From: Thalassospira sp.
GTDB lineage: Bacteria > Pseudomonadota > Alphaproteobacteria > Rhodospirillales > Thalassospiraceae
Assembly: GCF_030690045.1 (NCBI RefSeq)
Contig: NZ_JAUYHK010000020.1
Span: 1-64,000, forward strand
Length of the DNA: 64,000 nt
Direction of reading: 5' to 3'
The notes under the pieces are model-generated. The model was not told where the DNA came from and made no database searches. It saw only the letters and a program-made list of their open reading frames with translations. Positions 17,860 to 26,701 of this stretch are shown here, in pieces. The translations under genes were made by a program, and so were the position numbers. Numbering within the stretch: position 1 is the stretch's first letter; the number at the start of each line of letters is the position of its first letter.

Positions 17860-19014
17860 TTAAAGTACGGTGGCGTATATTTTGCGGGCAGCATCGAAGG
17901 TCATTTCACGCGGATTGTTGATCAAAAGGCGTTCGACCTTCATCGCATCGGTCGCGAGCATATCCAGATCGTTTTCTGAAACACCGACTTCACGCAGGGT
18001 TTTGGCAAATGGCATGCGTGCAACCATATCGGTCATGAAGGCGATGAAGCGATCACATGCCATTGTGTCATCGGAAAAACGCTCATCGGGAAGCATGGCA
18101 CGGGCAAGTTCGGCATATTGAGCGCGCGCGGCATCACGATTGAATTTCAGGATTTCAATCAGGACCAGCGCGTTGCTATGCCCATGCGGAACATGGAAAT
18201 GCCCGCCAAGCGGATAGGCCAGTGCGTGGACGGCCGCGACCGGGGCATTGGCAAAAGCCATTCCGGCCATCATTGATCCCTGCAACATGGCTTCGCGTGC
18301 GGCCTGACTTGGATTTGATGAAACCGCATCATCGATATTGCTGATCATGAGTTGCAGGCCGCGAATGGCCAAACCGTCAGACAGGGCATTTTTCTTGTGC
18401 TTGGTTGTATAGGCTTCGATGGCGTGAACCATGGCATCAATGCCGGTCATAGCAGTGATAGAGGCCGGAAGCCCCATGGTCAGTTTGGCATCAAGAAGTG
18501 CGATATCAGGATAAAGCAGCGGCGATACCACACCCTTCTTTTCCAGTGACGGCGTCGTAACGATTGAAATCGGGGTGACTTCCGATCCGGTCCCAGCAGT
18601 TGTTGGCACCTGTATCAACGGCAGGCGCGGACCTTTGGCCAATCCGATGCCATAAATATCTGAAAGTTTCTGATCCTGACCGCACAAAAGGGCGACCAGT
18701 TTTGCCGTATCCATCGATGACCCGCCGCCAAGCCCGATGATAATATCAGCCTTGAAATCAGTTGCGCCTTTGACGGCGTCAAGAATGGTGCTTTCGGGCG
18801 GATCGGCTTCAACTCGGGTCCAAAGGAGCGTTTCGATACCGGCCTGTTTGAGTGCTTCGAATGGGGCATCAATCAGTCCGACCTTTTCCAGGCCGGGATC
18901 GGTAATCAGAACTGCGCGTTTTGTGCCAAGCTCGGCACATAATGTGCCAAGCTTCAGCGCGCCATCGAATTCGCAAATCACGCGCGGTGTTGTTTCAAAC
19001 GTAAAGTCAGACAT
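17860..19014 (-). CDS. Iron-containing alcohol dehydrogenase, second copy
   Basis: About 384 residues and clearly paralogous to the gene at 15195. It has GLGGGSSMDTAK, TTAGTGSEVT, DAMVHAIEAYT and the metal block ALAYPLGGHFHVPHGHSNA. Divergence is spread along the whole protein, so the duplication is old and both copies are probably functional. It lies first of the three enzyme genes, 27 bp after the ABC ATPase gene and 15 bp before the aldehyde dehydrogenase gene. Two isoenzymes may cover different chain lengths, or the two ends of a diol. Confidence 0.8.
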   Translation of the reverse strand: MSDFTFETTPRVICEFDGALKLGTLCAELGTKRAVLITDPGLEKVGLIDAPFEALKQAGIETLLWTRVEADPPESTILDAVKGATDFKADIIIGLGGGSSMDTAKLVALLCGQDQKLSDIYGIGLAKGPRLPLIQVPTTAGTGSEVTPISIVTTPSLEKKGVVSPLLYPDIALLDAKLTMGLPASITAMTGIDAMVHAIEAYTTKHKKNALSDGLAIRGLQLMISNIDDAVSSNPSQAAREAMLQGSMMAGMAFANAPVAAVHALAYPLGGHFHVPHGHSNALVLIEILKFNRDAARAQYAELARAMLPDERFSDDTMACDRFIAFMTDMVARMPFAKTLREVGVSENDLDMLATDAMKVERLLINNPREMTFDAARKIYATVL

Positions 19015-19041
19015 GGAAAACCTCGTCTTTGGCGGGTCGGT

Positions 19042-19704
19042 TTATGCGGACTGCATGTCGGCGGCGTGAACTGTGCCGCGTTCAATGCGGTAGCTGCCTG
19101 TGACCAGATCGGAAGAATGACTGTCATCTGATTCGGAAATCAGGACACAAAGACCACTGCTGCCGAGATTGGCGATGACTTCGGACAGGCGGCGCGACAA
19201 AACAGGTGCGACACCTTCGAACGGCTCATCAAGCAGCAACAGGTTCCGGCCGGGCATCAAAGCACGGCCAAGCGACACCAGTTTTTGTTGCCCGCCAGAT
19301 AGTTGCAAGGCACGGCGTTGCCGGAACTGGGCAATTTCAGGCAGCAGGTCATAAACCCATTCAAGCCGTTCCTTGGCATCTGTAATGCCATTGGTCCATG
19401 CGGGCATGAGGATGTTTTCTTCAACCGTCAGGGATGGGATCAAACGACGGTCTTCGGGCATATAGCTGATGCCGTTCTTTGCGCGTGCATGATCGGCCAT
19501 CTTACGAAGATCTTTGCCATCGAAACTGACGTCGCCGCCATCAATCTCAAGCAGGCCCATGATGGCACGCATCAATGTGGTTTTACCCGCACCATTATGG
19601 CCAATAAGACCAAACATCTGACCCGATGGGACCGACAGCGAGACGTCGCGCAGGATCGGAATATTGCCGATCGAAACATTCAGGTTCTTGATTTCCAAGG
19701 TCAT
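19042..19704 (-). CDS. livF: LIV-type ABC transporter ATPase (LivF-like)
   Basis: About 220 residues. Walker A GHNGAGKTT, signature LSGGQQK and Walker B LLLLDEPFEG are all intact. It is one of the two ATPases of a branched-chain-amino-acid-type (HAAT) importer. The C-terminus is slightly shorter than classical LivF. Overlap with the upstream LivG-like gene by 4 bp (19701-19704) shows translational coupling. Linkage to dehydrogenases suggests the cargo is a small hydroxy acid, amide or alcohol rather than leucine. Confidence 0.88.
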   Translation of the reverse strand: MTLEIKNLNVSIGNIPILRDVSLSVPSGQMFGLIGHNGAGKTTLMRAIMGLLEIDGGDVSFDGKDLRKMADHARAKNGISYMPEDRRLIPSLTVEENILMPAWTNGITDAKERLEWVYDLLPEIAQFRQRRALQLSGGQQKLVSLGRALMPGRNLLLLDEPFEGVAPVLSRRLSEVIANLGSSGLCVLISESDDSHSSDLVTGSYRIERGTVHAADMQSA

Positions 19705-20477
19705 GATGCGCCATTCCCTTTTTTATGAGTATGCCGATGGCCCGTTACAAGATCACGGACCCGTTCATCGGCAAGAACAGCAGCCGGTTTGCCATCAGCA
19801 ATGATTTCACCGCTGTAAAAGGCCAACACGCGTGAGACATAGCGTTCGACAACATCCATATCGTGTTCAACGAACAGAACGGTTACGCCATGTTGTCGAA
19901 CCGCATTCATCACCGTATCCATAAGCCCGGTTTTCTCATCCATGCTGACGCCGCTGGTCGGTTCATCAAGCAGAAGCATCTGCGGATTGCCGATCAGGGC
20001 CATGGCGATATCAACCAGTTTACGGACCCCCTGCGGGACAGCCGTGACCTTTGAATGGCGGTAGTTTTCAATGCCGAATTCGACCAAGATTTCCTCAGCC
20101 CGTGCGATGCGGGCATCGCTGCGAAGCGGGCTTAGGAAGCTCGGGCGCGGGCTTTCGGCGGCGGCAAGCGCAACGATAAGATTATCAATTACCGACATTT
20201 CAGGAAACAATTGTGCTACTTGAAATGACCGTGCCATTCCTGCGCGGGTAATAGCCCGCGGCGAATGGCCAAGGATTGATTTCCCATTGAACAGGATTTC
20301 ACCACGCGTTGGCTTCAAATAGCCGGTGACCATATTGATGAAGGTCGTTTTGCCAGCCCCGTTGGAACCGATAACCCCGACGACTTCGCCCTTGGCGACC
20401 TGAACATCCAGATCCTTTGCCGCAATGACGGCGCCGAATTCTTTGTTCAGGGAACGGGTTTCAAGAATGGTGGTCAT
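19701..20477 (-). CDS. livG: LIV-type ABC transporter ATPase (LivG-like)
   Basis: About 258 residues. It has Walker A GSNGAGKTT, a Q-loop region, Walker B MLLLDEPTSG and the LivG-like C-terminal extension. The signature region is atypical: around AVPQGVRKLVDIAMAL the canonical LSGGQ appears as VPQGV, which is seen in some LivG relatives. It pairs with the LivF-like ATPase as a heterodimer. It overlaps the permease gene upstream by 4 bp. Confidence 0.87.
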   Translation of the reverse strand: MTTILETRSLNKEFGAVIAAKDLDVQVAKGEVVGVIGSNGAGKTTFINMVTGYLKPTRGEILFNGKSILGHSPRAITRAGMARSFQVAQLFPEMSVIDNLIVALAAAESPRPSFLSPLRSDARIARAEEILVEFGIENYRHSKVTAVPQGVRKLVDIAMALIGNPQMLLLDEPTSGVSMDEKTGLMDTVMNAVRQHGVTVLFVEHDMDVVERYVSRVLAFYSGEIIADGKPAAVLADERVRDLVTGHRHTHKKGNGAS

Positions 20478-21421
20478 GTGCGCTCTCCTGACTTTTCACG
20501 TGAGACCAGGCTCCAGAGACCCTTGGGCAGGAACACGATGACGCCAAGCAGGGTGAAACCAAGGATCATTTGCCAAGTGTTGGGGACAAATTCGATCGAA
20601 TAGGTCCGAACGACAGAGAAGACGATCGCGGCAATGAACGGTGCTGCGACATGGCCAAGACCGCCAAGAAGGGCAATGAAAATGAACTCTCCCGATGTGG
20701 TCCAATAGGCCATTTCCGGGTCAACGTGACCGGTGGCAAGGGCGGTTAAGCCACCACCAAGTGCAGACACAGACGCAGCAGCAACATAGTTGCCATACAA
20801 AAGCCAACGCGGGGAGAGGCCAAGATATTCGACCCGGACTTCGTTTTCGCGCACCGCTTCGCAGATCACCCCGATACCGGCCTTGGTATAACGGTGGATC
20901 ATTATTGCGATCACCAAACCGGCAAGAATGGTCATGGTGAAGACGGTTTGTTGACTGTCGGCACCCGTTTCCGGGGCCCAGCCAAACACTGTCCAGTTAT
21001 GAACGTTAAAGCCATCCGTGCTGCCCAGTTCCTGACTTTTGACCAGAATGCCAAACAGGATCATGGAAAATGCCAGTGACAGCATCGCAAAGAAGATGTC
21101 GCGATAGCGCGTCAACAGCAGGCCAAGGATCATGGCAACAACAATGGCAACCGCTATGCCCAGTGCAAGGGCAGCAATCGCATCATGAATACCAAAGAAT
21201 TGCCCGCCCATGCCGACAGTATAACCGCCGATGCAGTAAAAAAGGCCCTGACCAAATGATACCAGACCGGAACGCATCTGCATGACCACACCCTGCACAA
21301 CAAGTGCCTTGGACAGTGCAATGGTCAAAAGGAAGATCAGCCAGCCGGGTGATACAAAACCAAACAGGACACAGGCGATTGCGATCAACGCAAGCGAGAT
21401 TTCAGTTCTATCAAAACGCAT
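20474..21421 (-). CDS. livM: LIV-type ABC permease (LivM-like)
   Basis: About 315 residues from ATG 21421 (MRFDRTE); a further ATG at 21451 would overlap LivH more. It has around nine hydrophobic helices and the family loop containing AVRENEVRVEYLGLSP, which contacts the ATPase. It forms the translocation pore with LivH. The start overlaps the end of the LivH-like gene. Confidence 0.87.
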   Translation of the reverse strand: MRFDRTEISLALIAIACVLFGFVSPGWLIFLLTIALSKALVVQGVVMQMRSGLVSFGQGLFYCIGGYTVGMGGQFFGIHDAIAALALGIAVAIVVAMILGLLLTRYRDIFFAMLSLAFSMILFGILVKSQELGSTDGFNVHNWTVFGWAPETGADSQQTVFTMTILAGLVIAIMIHRYTKAGIGVICEAVRENEVRVEYLGLSPRWLLYGNYVAAASVSALGGGLTALATGHVDPEMAYWTTSGEFIFIALLGGLGHVAAPFIAAIVFSVVRTYSIEFVPNTWQMILGFTLLGVIVFLPKGLWSLVSREKSGERT

Positions 21422-21422
21422 G

Positions 21423-22322
21423 TCAGATTTTCCTCGCCATGGTACGGCCAAACAGGCCTTCGGGGCGGAACGCCAAGACCAGCGACATCACGCCATAAAT
21501 GACGAAAAGTTCGAATTCCGGGGCATAATGAACGGCGGCGGCACGGCTTAGTCCGACAAGAAGGGCACCAACAGCTGCACCGCCGATGCTGCCAAGGCCG
21601 CCGATGACGACCACGGCAAAGGCCAGAACGATCACTTCGATCCCGATGCCCGGTACAACTGAAATGGCGGGGGCTGTTAACGCACCGGCAAGTGCACCAA
21701 GGGTCGTTCCCATGACAAAAGTAATGGTGAACATCAGGCGGACATTAACGCCCATGGCAACCGCGATTTCGCGGTCATGGATCACAGCACGCAGGACCTT
21801 GCCCTGATTGGTGCGTTCAAGCCAGGCCCAAAGACCAAGACCAAGCAAGCACGAGACACCGACCAGTGCCAGATCGTAATTTGAGACCTTCAGCAATCCG
21901 AACGCCGTTCGCCCAAGTTCAGTATAGGGCTGATAGGCGAAATACGGGCTGACCCCCCAAACGATTTTCATCGTGTCTTCAAGGATCAGGAGAAGTGCAT
22001 AGGTAATGATCACCATCAGGATTTCATCGCGGCCATACATCAGGCGCAGCAATCCACGTTCAACGATCACACCAACAATCAGGCCAGCAAGCAGTGCGGC
22101 ACCAACGAGTAAAAGATAGCTGATCCATGCGGGACCAATGCCATTGTTGAAATACCAGCCAACCAAGGATGCCGCGGAATAGGCACCAATGGCGTAAAAA
22201 CTGCCATGCGCCATGTTCAGAATGCGCATCACGCCGTAAATAACGGTCAGGCCGGCAGCAACAAGAAACAGCCACGATGCATAGATCGAGCCATCAATCA
22301 GGACGGCAAGAAAACTTGTCAT
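21423..22322 (-). CDS. livH: LIV-type ABC permease (LivH-like)
   Basis: About 299 residues from ATG 22322 (MTSFLAVL). The alternative ATG at 22358 lies inside a stem-loop and is less likely. It is a multi-spanning permease with the opening GSIYASWLFLVAAGLTVIYG, the NMAHGSFY motif and GGLGSIGGAAVGALLVG near the C-terminus, all typical of LivH. It follows the binding-protein gene after a 76-bp gap that holds a perfect hairpin, which probably lowers permease expression relative to the binding protein. Confidence 0.88.
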   Translation of the reverse strand: MTSFLAVLIDGSIYASWLFLVAAGLTVIYGVMRILNMAHGSFYAIGAYSAASLVGWYFNNGIGPAWISYLLLVGAALLAGLIVGVIVERGLLRLMYGRDEILMVIITYALLLILEDTMKIVWGVSPYFAYQPYTELGRTAFGLLKVSNYDLALVGVSCLLGLGLWAWLERTNQGKVLRAVIHDREIAVAMGVNVRLMFTITFVMGTTLGALAGALTAPAISVVPGIGIEVIVLAFAVVVIGGLGSIGGAAVGALLVGLSRAAAVHYAPEFELFVIYGVMSLVLAFRPEGLFGRTMARKI

Positions 22323-22350
22323 CACAAATATCCAATGTGCAGGAAAAGGG

Positions 22351-22378
22351 GCGGACATCCCGCAATGGGGATGTCCGC
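22351..22378 (-). terminator. Perfect stem-loop after binding-protein gene (attenuator-like)
   Basis: GCGGACATCCC pairs with GGGATGTCCGC (11 bp) around a 6-base loop. On the minus strand it is followed by CCCCTTTTCC, only a weak U tract. Placed between binding protein and permease genes it is more likely an mRNA-stabilising or partial-termination element than a full terminator. Confidence 0.75.
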
Positions 22379-22397
22379 AGTCACAGGAAGAATACGC

Positions 22398-23711
22398 CTA
22401 GTTACACTGAGCGCCTGGGAAACCCTCGGCAATCCACTCAGCAGCGGAAACGCCTTCTGGCGGGGTAACGCATTCGCCAGAGAACGAAACAGCATTCACG
22501 ATGGATGCTTTGTCATCTTCGTAATGGTATTCGCCATATGTGATGCCCTGCATCGCCTGATGACCATTGGCACGGGCCATTTGGACGGTACCCGAAACCG
22601 ATTCAAAGGTTGCACCCTTGATGCCAGATGCAAGCTGTTCTGCCGTCGGGATTTCCTTGTCGGCAACACCGGCATTTTCAGCCGCAAATTTCAGACCGAG
22701 GATCGCCTGTGCCATTTTGGTGGCCGGATAGACCGGATCAAGATCATAGGCCGCGTTATAGGCACCCTTGAACCAGGTGTTGAGCGCATTGTCCGGTGCA
22801 AAGGCACCAAACGGGCCGCGTGCGCCAATGATCATGCCATTCGGTGCCTGATCCTTATAGGTGGCAAAGCTTGCTTCACCACAGGTCAGAAGACCGGTTG
22901 CATCTTCAAGAAGACCACGGGCATTTGCCTGCAAGACAAGTGCTTCCATGTCACCACCCCAGAAAGAGCTGTGAACGATTTCCGGACGTTTAACCGACAG
23001 GGCAGAGATTTCTGCACCGTATTGGCCCTGATAGATTTTCGGGAACTGTTCTTCGACGATTTCGGATTCAGGAAGAAGTTTCGCAGCCGCTGCGGTGAAG
23101 TCTGCCCAACTGTCCTGGCCCCAGGAATAGTTCTGTTGGATGCCTGAAAGACGGGTGACGTCCGGGCGGGTTGCGACCAGATAACGGGCAGCACCGATGT
23201 TGTCGACGGATGCATCCAGACCAGTACGGAACATATACTGGGCACCTGCATTGTCAGCAAACAGGCGCGGGGTCCCGCAATCGTATGCGATAGTGAAGGT
23301 TTTAAGCTCTTCGGCGACAGGTGCGACGGCAAGGCAATCACCCGATGAAACATACCCGATAACCGCGTCGACTTTCTGACGCTGTACAAGGTTGCGGTAT
23401 TCTTCGACCTGCTTGGTCGCACCACCGGCTTCGTCAATGATCACAGCTTCGATTTCGACGCCATTGATGCCCATTTTGTCGTAAGGGGCCGGAAGTTCGC
23501 CCTTGTTCAGGCCTTCAACAAGTATCTTGGCAGCATTGGCAGACGGAACACCAAACGGACCAGCAGCGGCACCTGACAAGAATGTCACGATACCAACGCG
23601 GAATTTACCGTTTTCGGCCGCAGATGCACCTGATGCTATACCAGCAGTCAGGGCGAGGGCGGCGGCGCTCGAAACAAGGTATTTGCTGAAAGTTGCTTTA
23701 TTATTCTTCAC
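22398..23711 (-). CDS. ABC transporter substrate-binding protein, LIV family (1)
   Basis: About 437 residues with a Sec signal (MKNNKATFSKYLVSSAAALA, cleavage near ASGASA) and a periplasmic-binding fold of the Leu/Ile/Val type. Visible segments include FRVGIVTFLSGAAAGPFG and GYVSSGDCLAVAPVAEELK. It captures the imported compound and delivers it to the LivHM pore. Paired Cys residues (QCN terminus, CVTPP, LTCGEA) may form disulfides. A second binding-protein gene lies 21 bp upstream, so two receptors may serve one transporter. Confidence 0.85.
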   Translation of the reverse strand: MKNNKATFSKYLVSSAAALALTAGIASGASAAENGKFRVGIVTFLSGAAAGPFGVPSANAAKILVEGLNKGELPAPYDKMGINGVEIEAVIIDEAGGATKQVEEYRNLVQRQKVDAVIGYVSSGDCLAVAPVAEELKTFTIAYDCGTPRLFADNAGAQYMFRTGLDASVDNIGAARYLVATRPDVTRLSGIQQNYSWGQDSWADFTAAAAKLLPESEIVEEQFPKIYQGQYGAEISALSVKRPEIVHSSFWGGDMEALVLQANARGLLEDATGLLTCGEASFATYKDQAPNGMIIGARGPFGAFAPDNALNTWFKGAYNAAYDLDPVYPATKMAQAILGLKFAAENAGVADKEIPTAEQLASGIKGATFESVSGTVQMARANGHQAMQGITYGEYHYEDDKASIVNAVSFSGECVTPPEGVSAAEWIAEGFPGAQCN

Positions 23712-23732
23712 GTTTTCCTCCCTGGGAAAGTT

Positions 23733-25070
23733 CTATGGTGTTGGCGGTGGTACTGCCTCCGACCCGCCCGCCACTGCATCGCGGCGGCGTTTGACCATCT
23801 CTTGTGACGGTTTGAGGTCTTCGGCGTCGTAGATCGCCCAATTCCCCACCATCAGTTTTGAGGGTGGAAAATCTTCGTTATGGACGACCGTGCCCACGGC
23901 TTGCGCCTGGACAATCTGGTGAGTGTCTGGATCGATATAAGATGCAAAGCCCGGTGGATCTTCGGGCAGGGCGAGTTGCAAGCCTTCAAGCGACTTGATC
24001 AGGGCCTCGTCATTGTCCGCACTGCCGGCTTTTTCAATCGCACGGGCAATCGCCATGATCCCGGTATATGCGCCTTCGGCGGCATAGGTCGGATAGCGTC
24101 CGGTCATTTCGTGGAACTGGGTGACAAACCGCTTGTTGCGTCCGGTTTCTGGCCAATTGTTATGGTGACGTGCCGACAGGATAAGCCCCGGATAAGGCTG
24201 ATCGCCCAGCGCCATCATCACATCGTAATTGGCCCCGGTATCAAAGTTGGCCAAACGGGTGGTTTCAAAGAACCGGGTGGTTGAAGCCTGTTTGATAAAG
24301 GCAATGAAATCCCCACCCCAAAGGGCCGTGACAACGATATCGGGTTTGGCCGACTGAAGTGCATTGATGTAAATCGAATAGTCCGGCTCATAGAGCTTTG
24401 GCCAAAGGTCGCTGACAGTTTCATATTCAACATCGAGTTCATCGAGTGCGAGTTGAAGGTCGGTCCAAGACACATGGCCGTAATCGTAATCGGGACCGAT
24501 AAAGGCAAGCTTTCGCCAGCCGGTTTCCTTTTGCAGGTCACGCAAATACCGGGCACCGGCGGCCATTGACGTCCAGCTGTCATTGGTTACGCGGAAGTAA
24601 TATTTATGTCCGGCTTCGATACTGAGGCGCGACGACGCATGATCTGTGCCGACCATGATGATCTTTTCGCGTAGTGCAAGATCACTGACCGCATGGGCGA
24701 CACCAGATGAGACAATGCCGCAAAAGAAACGGGCCTTGTCATTGGTGATAAAATCCTGTGCCAGCCTTACGGCATAGGATGCCTTTGACCTTGGATCGTC
24801 GGCGATGACACGCAATTTCGGGGCGGGTAGCCCGCTTGCCGCTTCTGCTGCAAGATCATCAAGTGCAATCTGGATACCGGCGATGCTGTCGCGACCATAG
24901 GTCGCAGATCGTCCGGTCATTGGGTACAAACAGCCTACGACCGCGTCCGCCTCTGTCGGGGCCGCGCCGAGTTCAAAACGTTCGGCCTGTGCAGGTTTAC
25001 CTGCCAACAGAACCAACGTTGCTGCAATGATGGTGATGCACCCGGAAACCGGGCGTTTAAGCATCTCCAT
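23733..25070 (-). CDS. ABC transporter substrate-binding protein, LIV family (2)
   Basis: About 445 residues. Sec signal (hydrophobic ITIIAATLVLLAG, cleavage after PAQA). The receptor fold has the family start AVVGCLYPMTGRSATYGRD and the segment FIGPDYDYGHVSW. It is clearly different from the neighbouring receptor, suggesting either a second ligand or a receptor linked to the two-component sensor. The protein ends in a Pro-rich tail. First gene of the operon: a sigma-54 promoter lies 61-75 bp upstream. Confidence 0.83.
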   Translation of the reverse strand: MEMLKRPVSGCITIIAATLVLLAGKPAQAERFELGAAPTEADAVVGCLYPMTGRSATYGRDSIAGIQIALDDLAAEAASGLPAPKLRVIADDPRSKASYAVRLAQDFITNDKARFFCGIVSSGVAHAVSDLALREKIIMVGTDHASSRLSIEAGHKYYFRVTNDSWTSMAAGARYLRDLQKETGWRKLAFIGPDYDYGHVSWTDLQLALDELDVEYETVSDLWPKLYEPDYSIYINALQSAKPDIVVTALWGGDFIAFIKQASTTRFFETTRLANFDTGANYDVMMALGDQPYPGLILSARHHNNWPETGRNKRFVTQFHEMTGRYPTYAAEGAYTGIMAIARAIEKAGSADNDEALIKSLEGLQLALPEDPPGFASYIDPDTHQIVQAQAVGTVVHNEDFPPSKLMVGNWAIYDAEDLKPSQEMVKRRRDAVAGGSEAVPPPTP

Positions 25071-25084
25071 GACGTATCCTCCCT

Positions 25085-25105
25085 ACGAATGGTTGTTCCA
25101 TTCGT
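25085..25105. promoter_or_regulatory. Leader dyad in operon 5' UTR
   Basis: ACGAATGG and CCATTCGT form an 8-bp inverted repeat around TTGTT just upstream of the first binding-protein gene and downstream of the sigma-54 promoter. It may be an operator for a second regulator or an mRNA hairpin near the ribosome-binding site. Confidence 0.45.
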
Positions 25106-25130
25106 GTTTGTACCTTTGTCGACCTGTTTC

Positions 25131-25145
25131 GCAAAGGCTGTGCCA
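25131..25145 (-). promoter_or_regulatory. Sigma-54 (-24/-12) promoter
   Basis: The minus strand reads TGGCACAGCCTTTGC, matching TGGCAC-N5-TTGC exactly. It predicts a start site near 25,119 and a leader of about 50 bases before the binding-protein gene at 25070. A sigma-54 activator gene lies immediately upstream, which strongly supports function. Confidence 0.85.
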
Positions 25146-25231
25146 GTTTCGACGATTTGGCTGGAAGACAGTCAGAGCGCGGTTCTGGATGGATTTTAGG
25201 AGAATGTGGGCATGGAGATGAGCGCCGGGTT

Positions 25232-25279
25232 GAGCGGTTGACGCTCCAAATAAAAACCCCTCAGGAGCGGTTTTCGCTC
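25232..25279. promoter_or_regulatory. Twin activator-binding dyads (UAS)
   Basis: GAGCGGTTGACGCTC (25232-25246) and GAGCGGTTTTCGCTC (25265-25279) share the dyad GAGCG-N5-CGCTC. Their centres are 33 bp apart, about three helical turns, and lie roughly 95 and 130 bp upstream of the -24 element. This is the usual position for NtrC-family enhancer sites. The second copy also forms the inner stem of the regulator gene's terminator. Confidence 0.7.
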
Positions 25280-25289
25280 AAGAGGGGCT
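25255..25289 (-). terminator. Rho-independent terminator of the two-component operon
   Basis: On the minus strand CCCCTC pairs with GAGGGG, with a nested GAGCG/CGCTC stem, followed by TTTTTATTT. It lies about 25 bp after the regulator stop, separating it from the sigma-54 operon. Confidence 0.8.
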
Positions 25290-25312
25290 GTTAACACGAC
25301 AAAACGGGGTGA

Positions 25313-26701
25313 TTATTGCAAGCCAAGCCGTTGCAAGCGGCGTTTTAACGCGTGGCGTGAAATGCCAAGGATCTCGGCCGCGCGGCCTTTGTGCCCGTCG
25401 GCTTGGTCAAGGGCATCTTGGACAAGATGGCGTTCGGTCACATCCAAGCGGTCTTGTAATTGTGGATGGGCGGCGTTTGTGGAACTGCTCTGTCCAGCGA
25501 CGTCAATGGGGTCATGTAGCCCAGTTTGAGCGTGAAATTCACCGGGCAGTAAATCTGTACCGATTGTTTTGCCCGGATAAAGGATTGTCAGGCGCTCAAT
25601 CAGGTTTTTAAGCTCGCGCACATTGCCGCGCCACGGATGGGCCCGCAATATACCTTGCGTTTCACCATCAAACTGGATCGAATGGCACCCTTCTGCCTGT
25701 GCTTGCCGGTCGGCGAAATAGCAAACAAGGCCTAGAATATCTTCACCCCGTTCCCGTAAGGCGGGAATGTCGATGGTTATGACATTCAGGCGATAGAACA
25801 GGTCTTCGCGAAAATGACCAAGCCGAACCTGTTCGGCAAGGTCGCGATTGGTCGCTGCGATCACGCGGACATCCGCCGACGCAGATCGTTCTGCGCCCAC
25901 CGGGCGGTAATCACCGTTTTCCAGAAAATGTAAAAACTTGGCCTGAAGGGCGAGGGGGAGCTCGCCAATTTCATCCAAGAACAAGGTGCCGCTATCGGCA
26001 AGCCGGACCAGCCCGGTCCGTTTTTGGTGGGCTCCGGTATAAGAACCTTTTTCCGCTCCGAACAGTTCGGATTCAATCAATTGTTCGGGCAATGCCGCGC
26101 AATTGACTTCGACAAAGGCACGGTCCTTGCGCGGGCTTTGGCTGTGAATGGCGCGTGCGACCAATGCTTTCCCGGTGCCGGATTCACCAAGAAGTAAAAT
26201 ACGGCTGGCACTGCTTTGCGCGACCCGGTCAATTGTGGTGCGAAGGGCGCTCATGGCCTCACATTCACCAATCAGTCCGTTGGTTGGTATGGCATCACGA
26301 CGACGATGATAATCAAGTTCCAGCGCGACCTGATTTTGGTCAAGCGTGGTTCTGATGGTGTGGATCAGCTCATCAAGTTCAAATGGCTTGCTGAGATAAT
26401 CTGCCGCACCACTTTTAACCGCCTGTACGGCGGCCCGGGTATCGCCATGTGCCGAAATCATAATGACTGGAATGCTGATATCAAGTTTCTGAATGCTGCT
26501 AAGCACTTCCATGCCATCCGCACCGGGCAGGCGCAGGTCGAGCAATATGATATCAAACTGTTCCTTGCGCACAGCAAGAAATGCGTCTTCGCCCGAATGA
26601 ACGCCGGTGACGTCCATACCTTCTGTGCGGAGCGCAAAACTTAATGACCGAACAAACGACTCTTCGTCATCGACGATCAGAATTCTGATCCTCTTGGGCA
26701 T
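25313..26701 (-). CDS. NtrC-family sigma-54-dependent response regulator
   Basis: About 462 residues. Receiver domain (1-120) has the acidic pair DDE near 11-13 and phospho-acceptor Asp55 in ILLDLRLPG. The AAA+ domain (about 145-380) has Walker A GESGTGK, ESELFG, Walker B TLFLDEIGE and the sigma-54 contact loop as GSYTGA, a mild variant of GAFTGA. A Fis-type helix-turn-helix (GHKGRAAEILGISRHALKRR) ends the protein. It overlaps the sensor gene by 35 bp. The sigma-54 promoter and twin dyads just downstream make the transport/dehydrogenase operon the obvious target. Confidence 0.92.
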   Translation of the reverse strand: MPKRIRILIVDDEESFVRSLSFALRTEGMDVTGVHSGEDAFLAVRKEQFDIILLDLRLPGADGMEVLSSIQKLDISIPVIMISAHGDTRAAVQAVKSGAADYLSKPFELDELIHTIRTTLDQNQVALELDYHRRRDAIPTNGLIGECEAMSALRTTIDRVAQSSASRILLLGESGTGKALVARAIHSQSPRKDRAFVEVNCAALPEQLIESELFGAEKGSYTGAHQKRTGLVRLADSGTLFLDEIGELPLALQAKFLHFLENGDYRPVGAERSASADVRVIAATNRDLAEQVRLGHFREDLFYRLNVITIDIPALRERGEDILGLVCYFADRQAQAEGCHSIQFDGETQGILRAHPWRGNVRELKNLIERLTILYPGKTIGTDLLPGEFHAQTGLHDPIDVAGQSSSTNAAHPQLQDRLDVTERHLVQDALDQADGHKGRAAEILGISRHALKRRLQRLGLQ

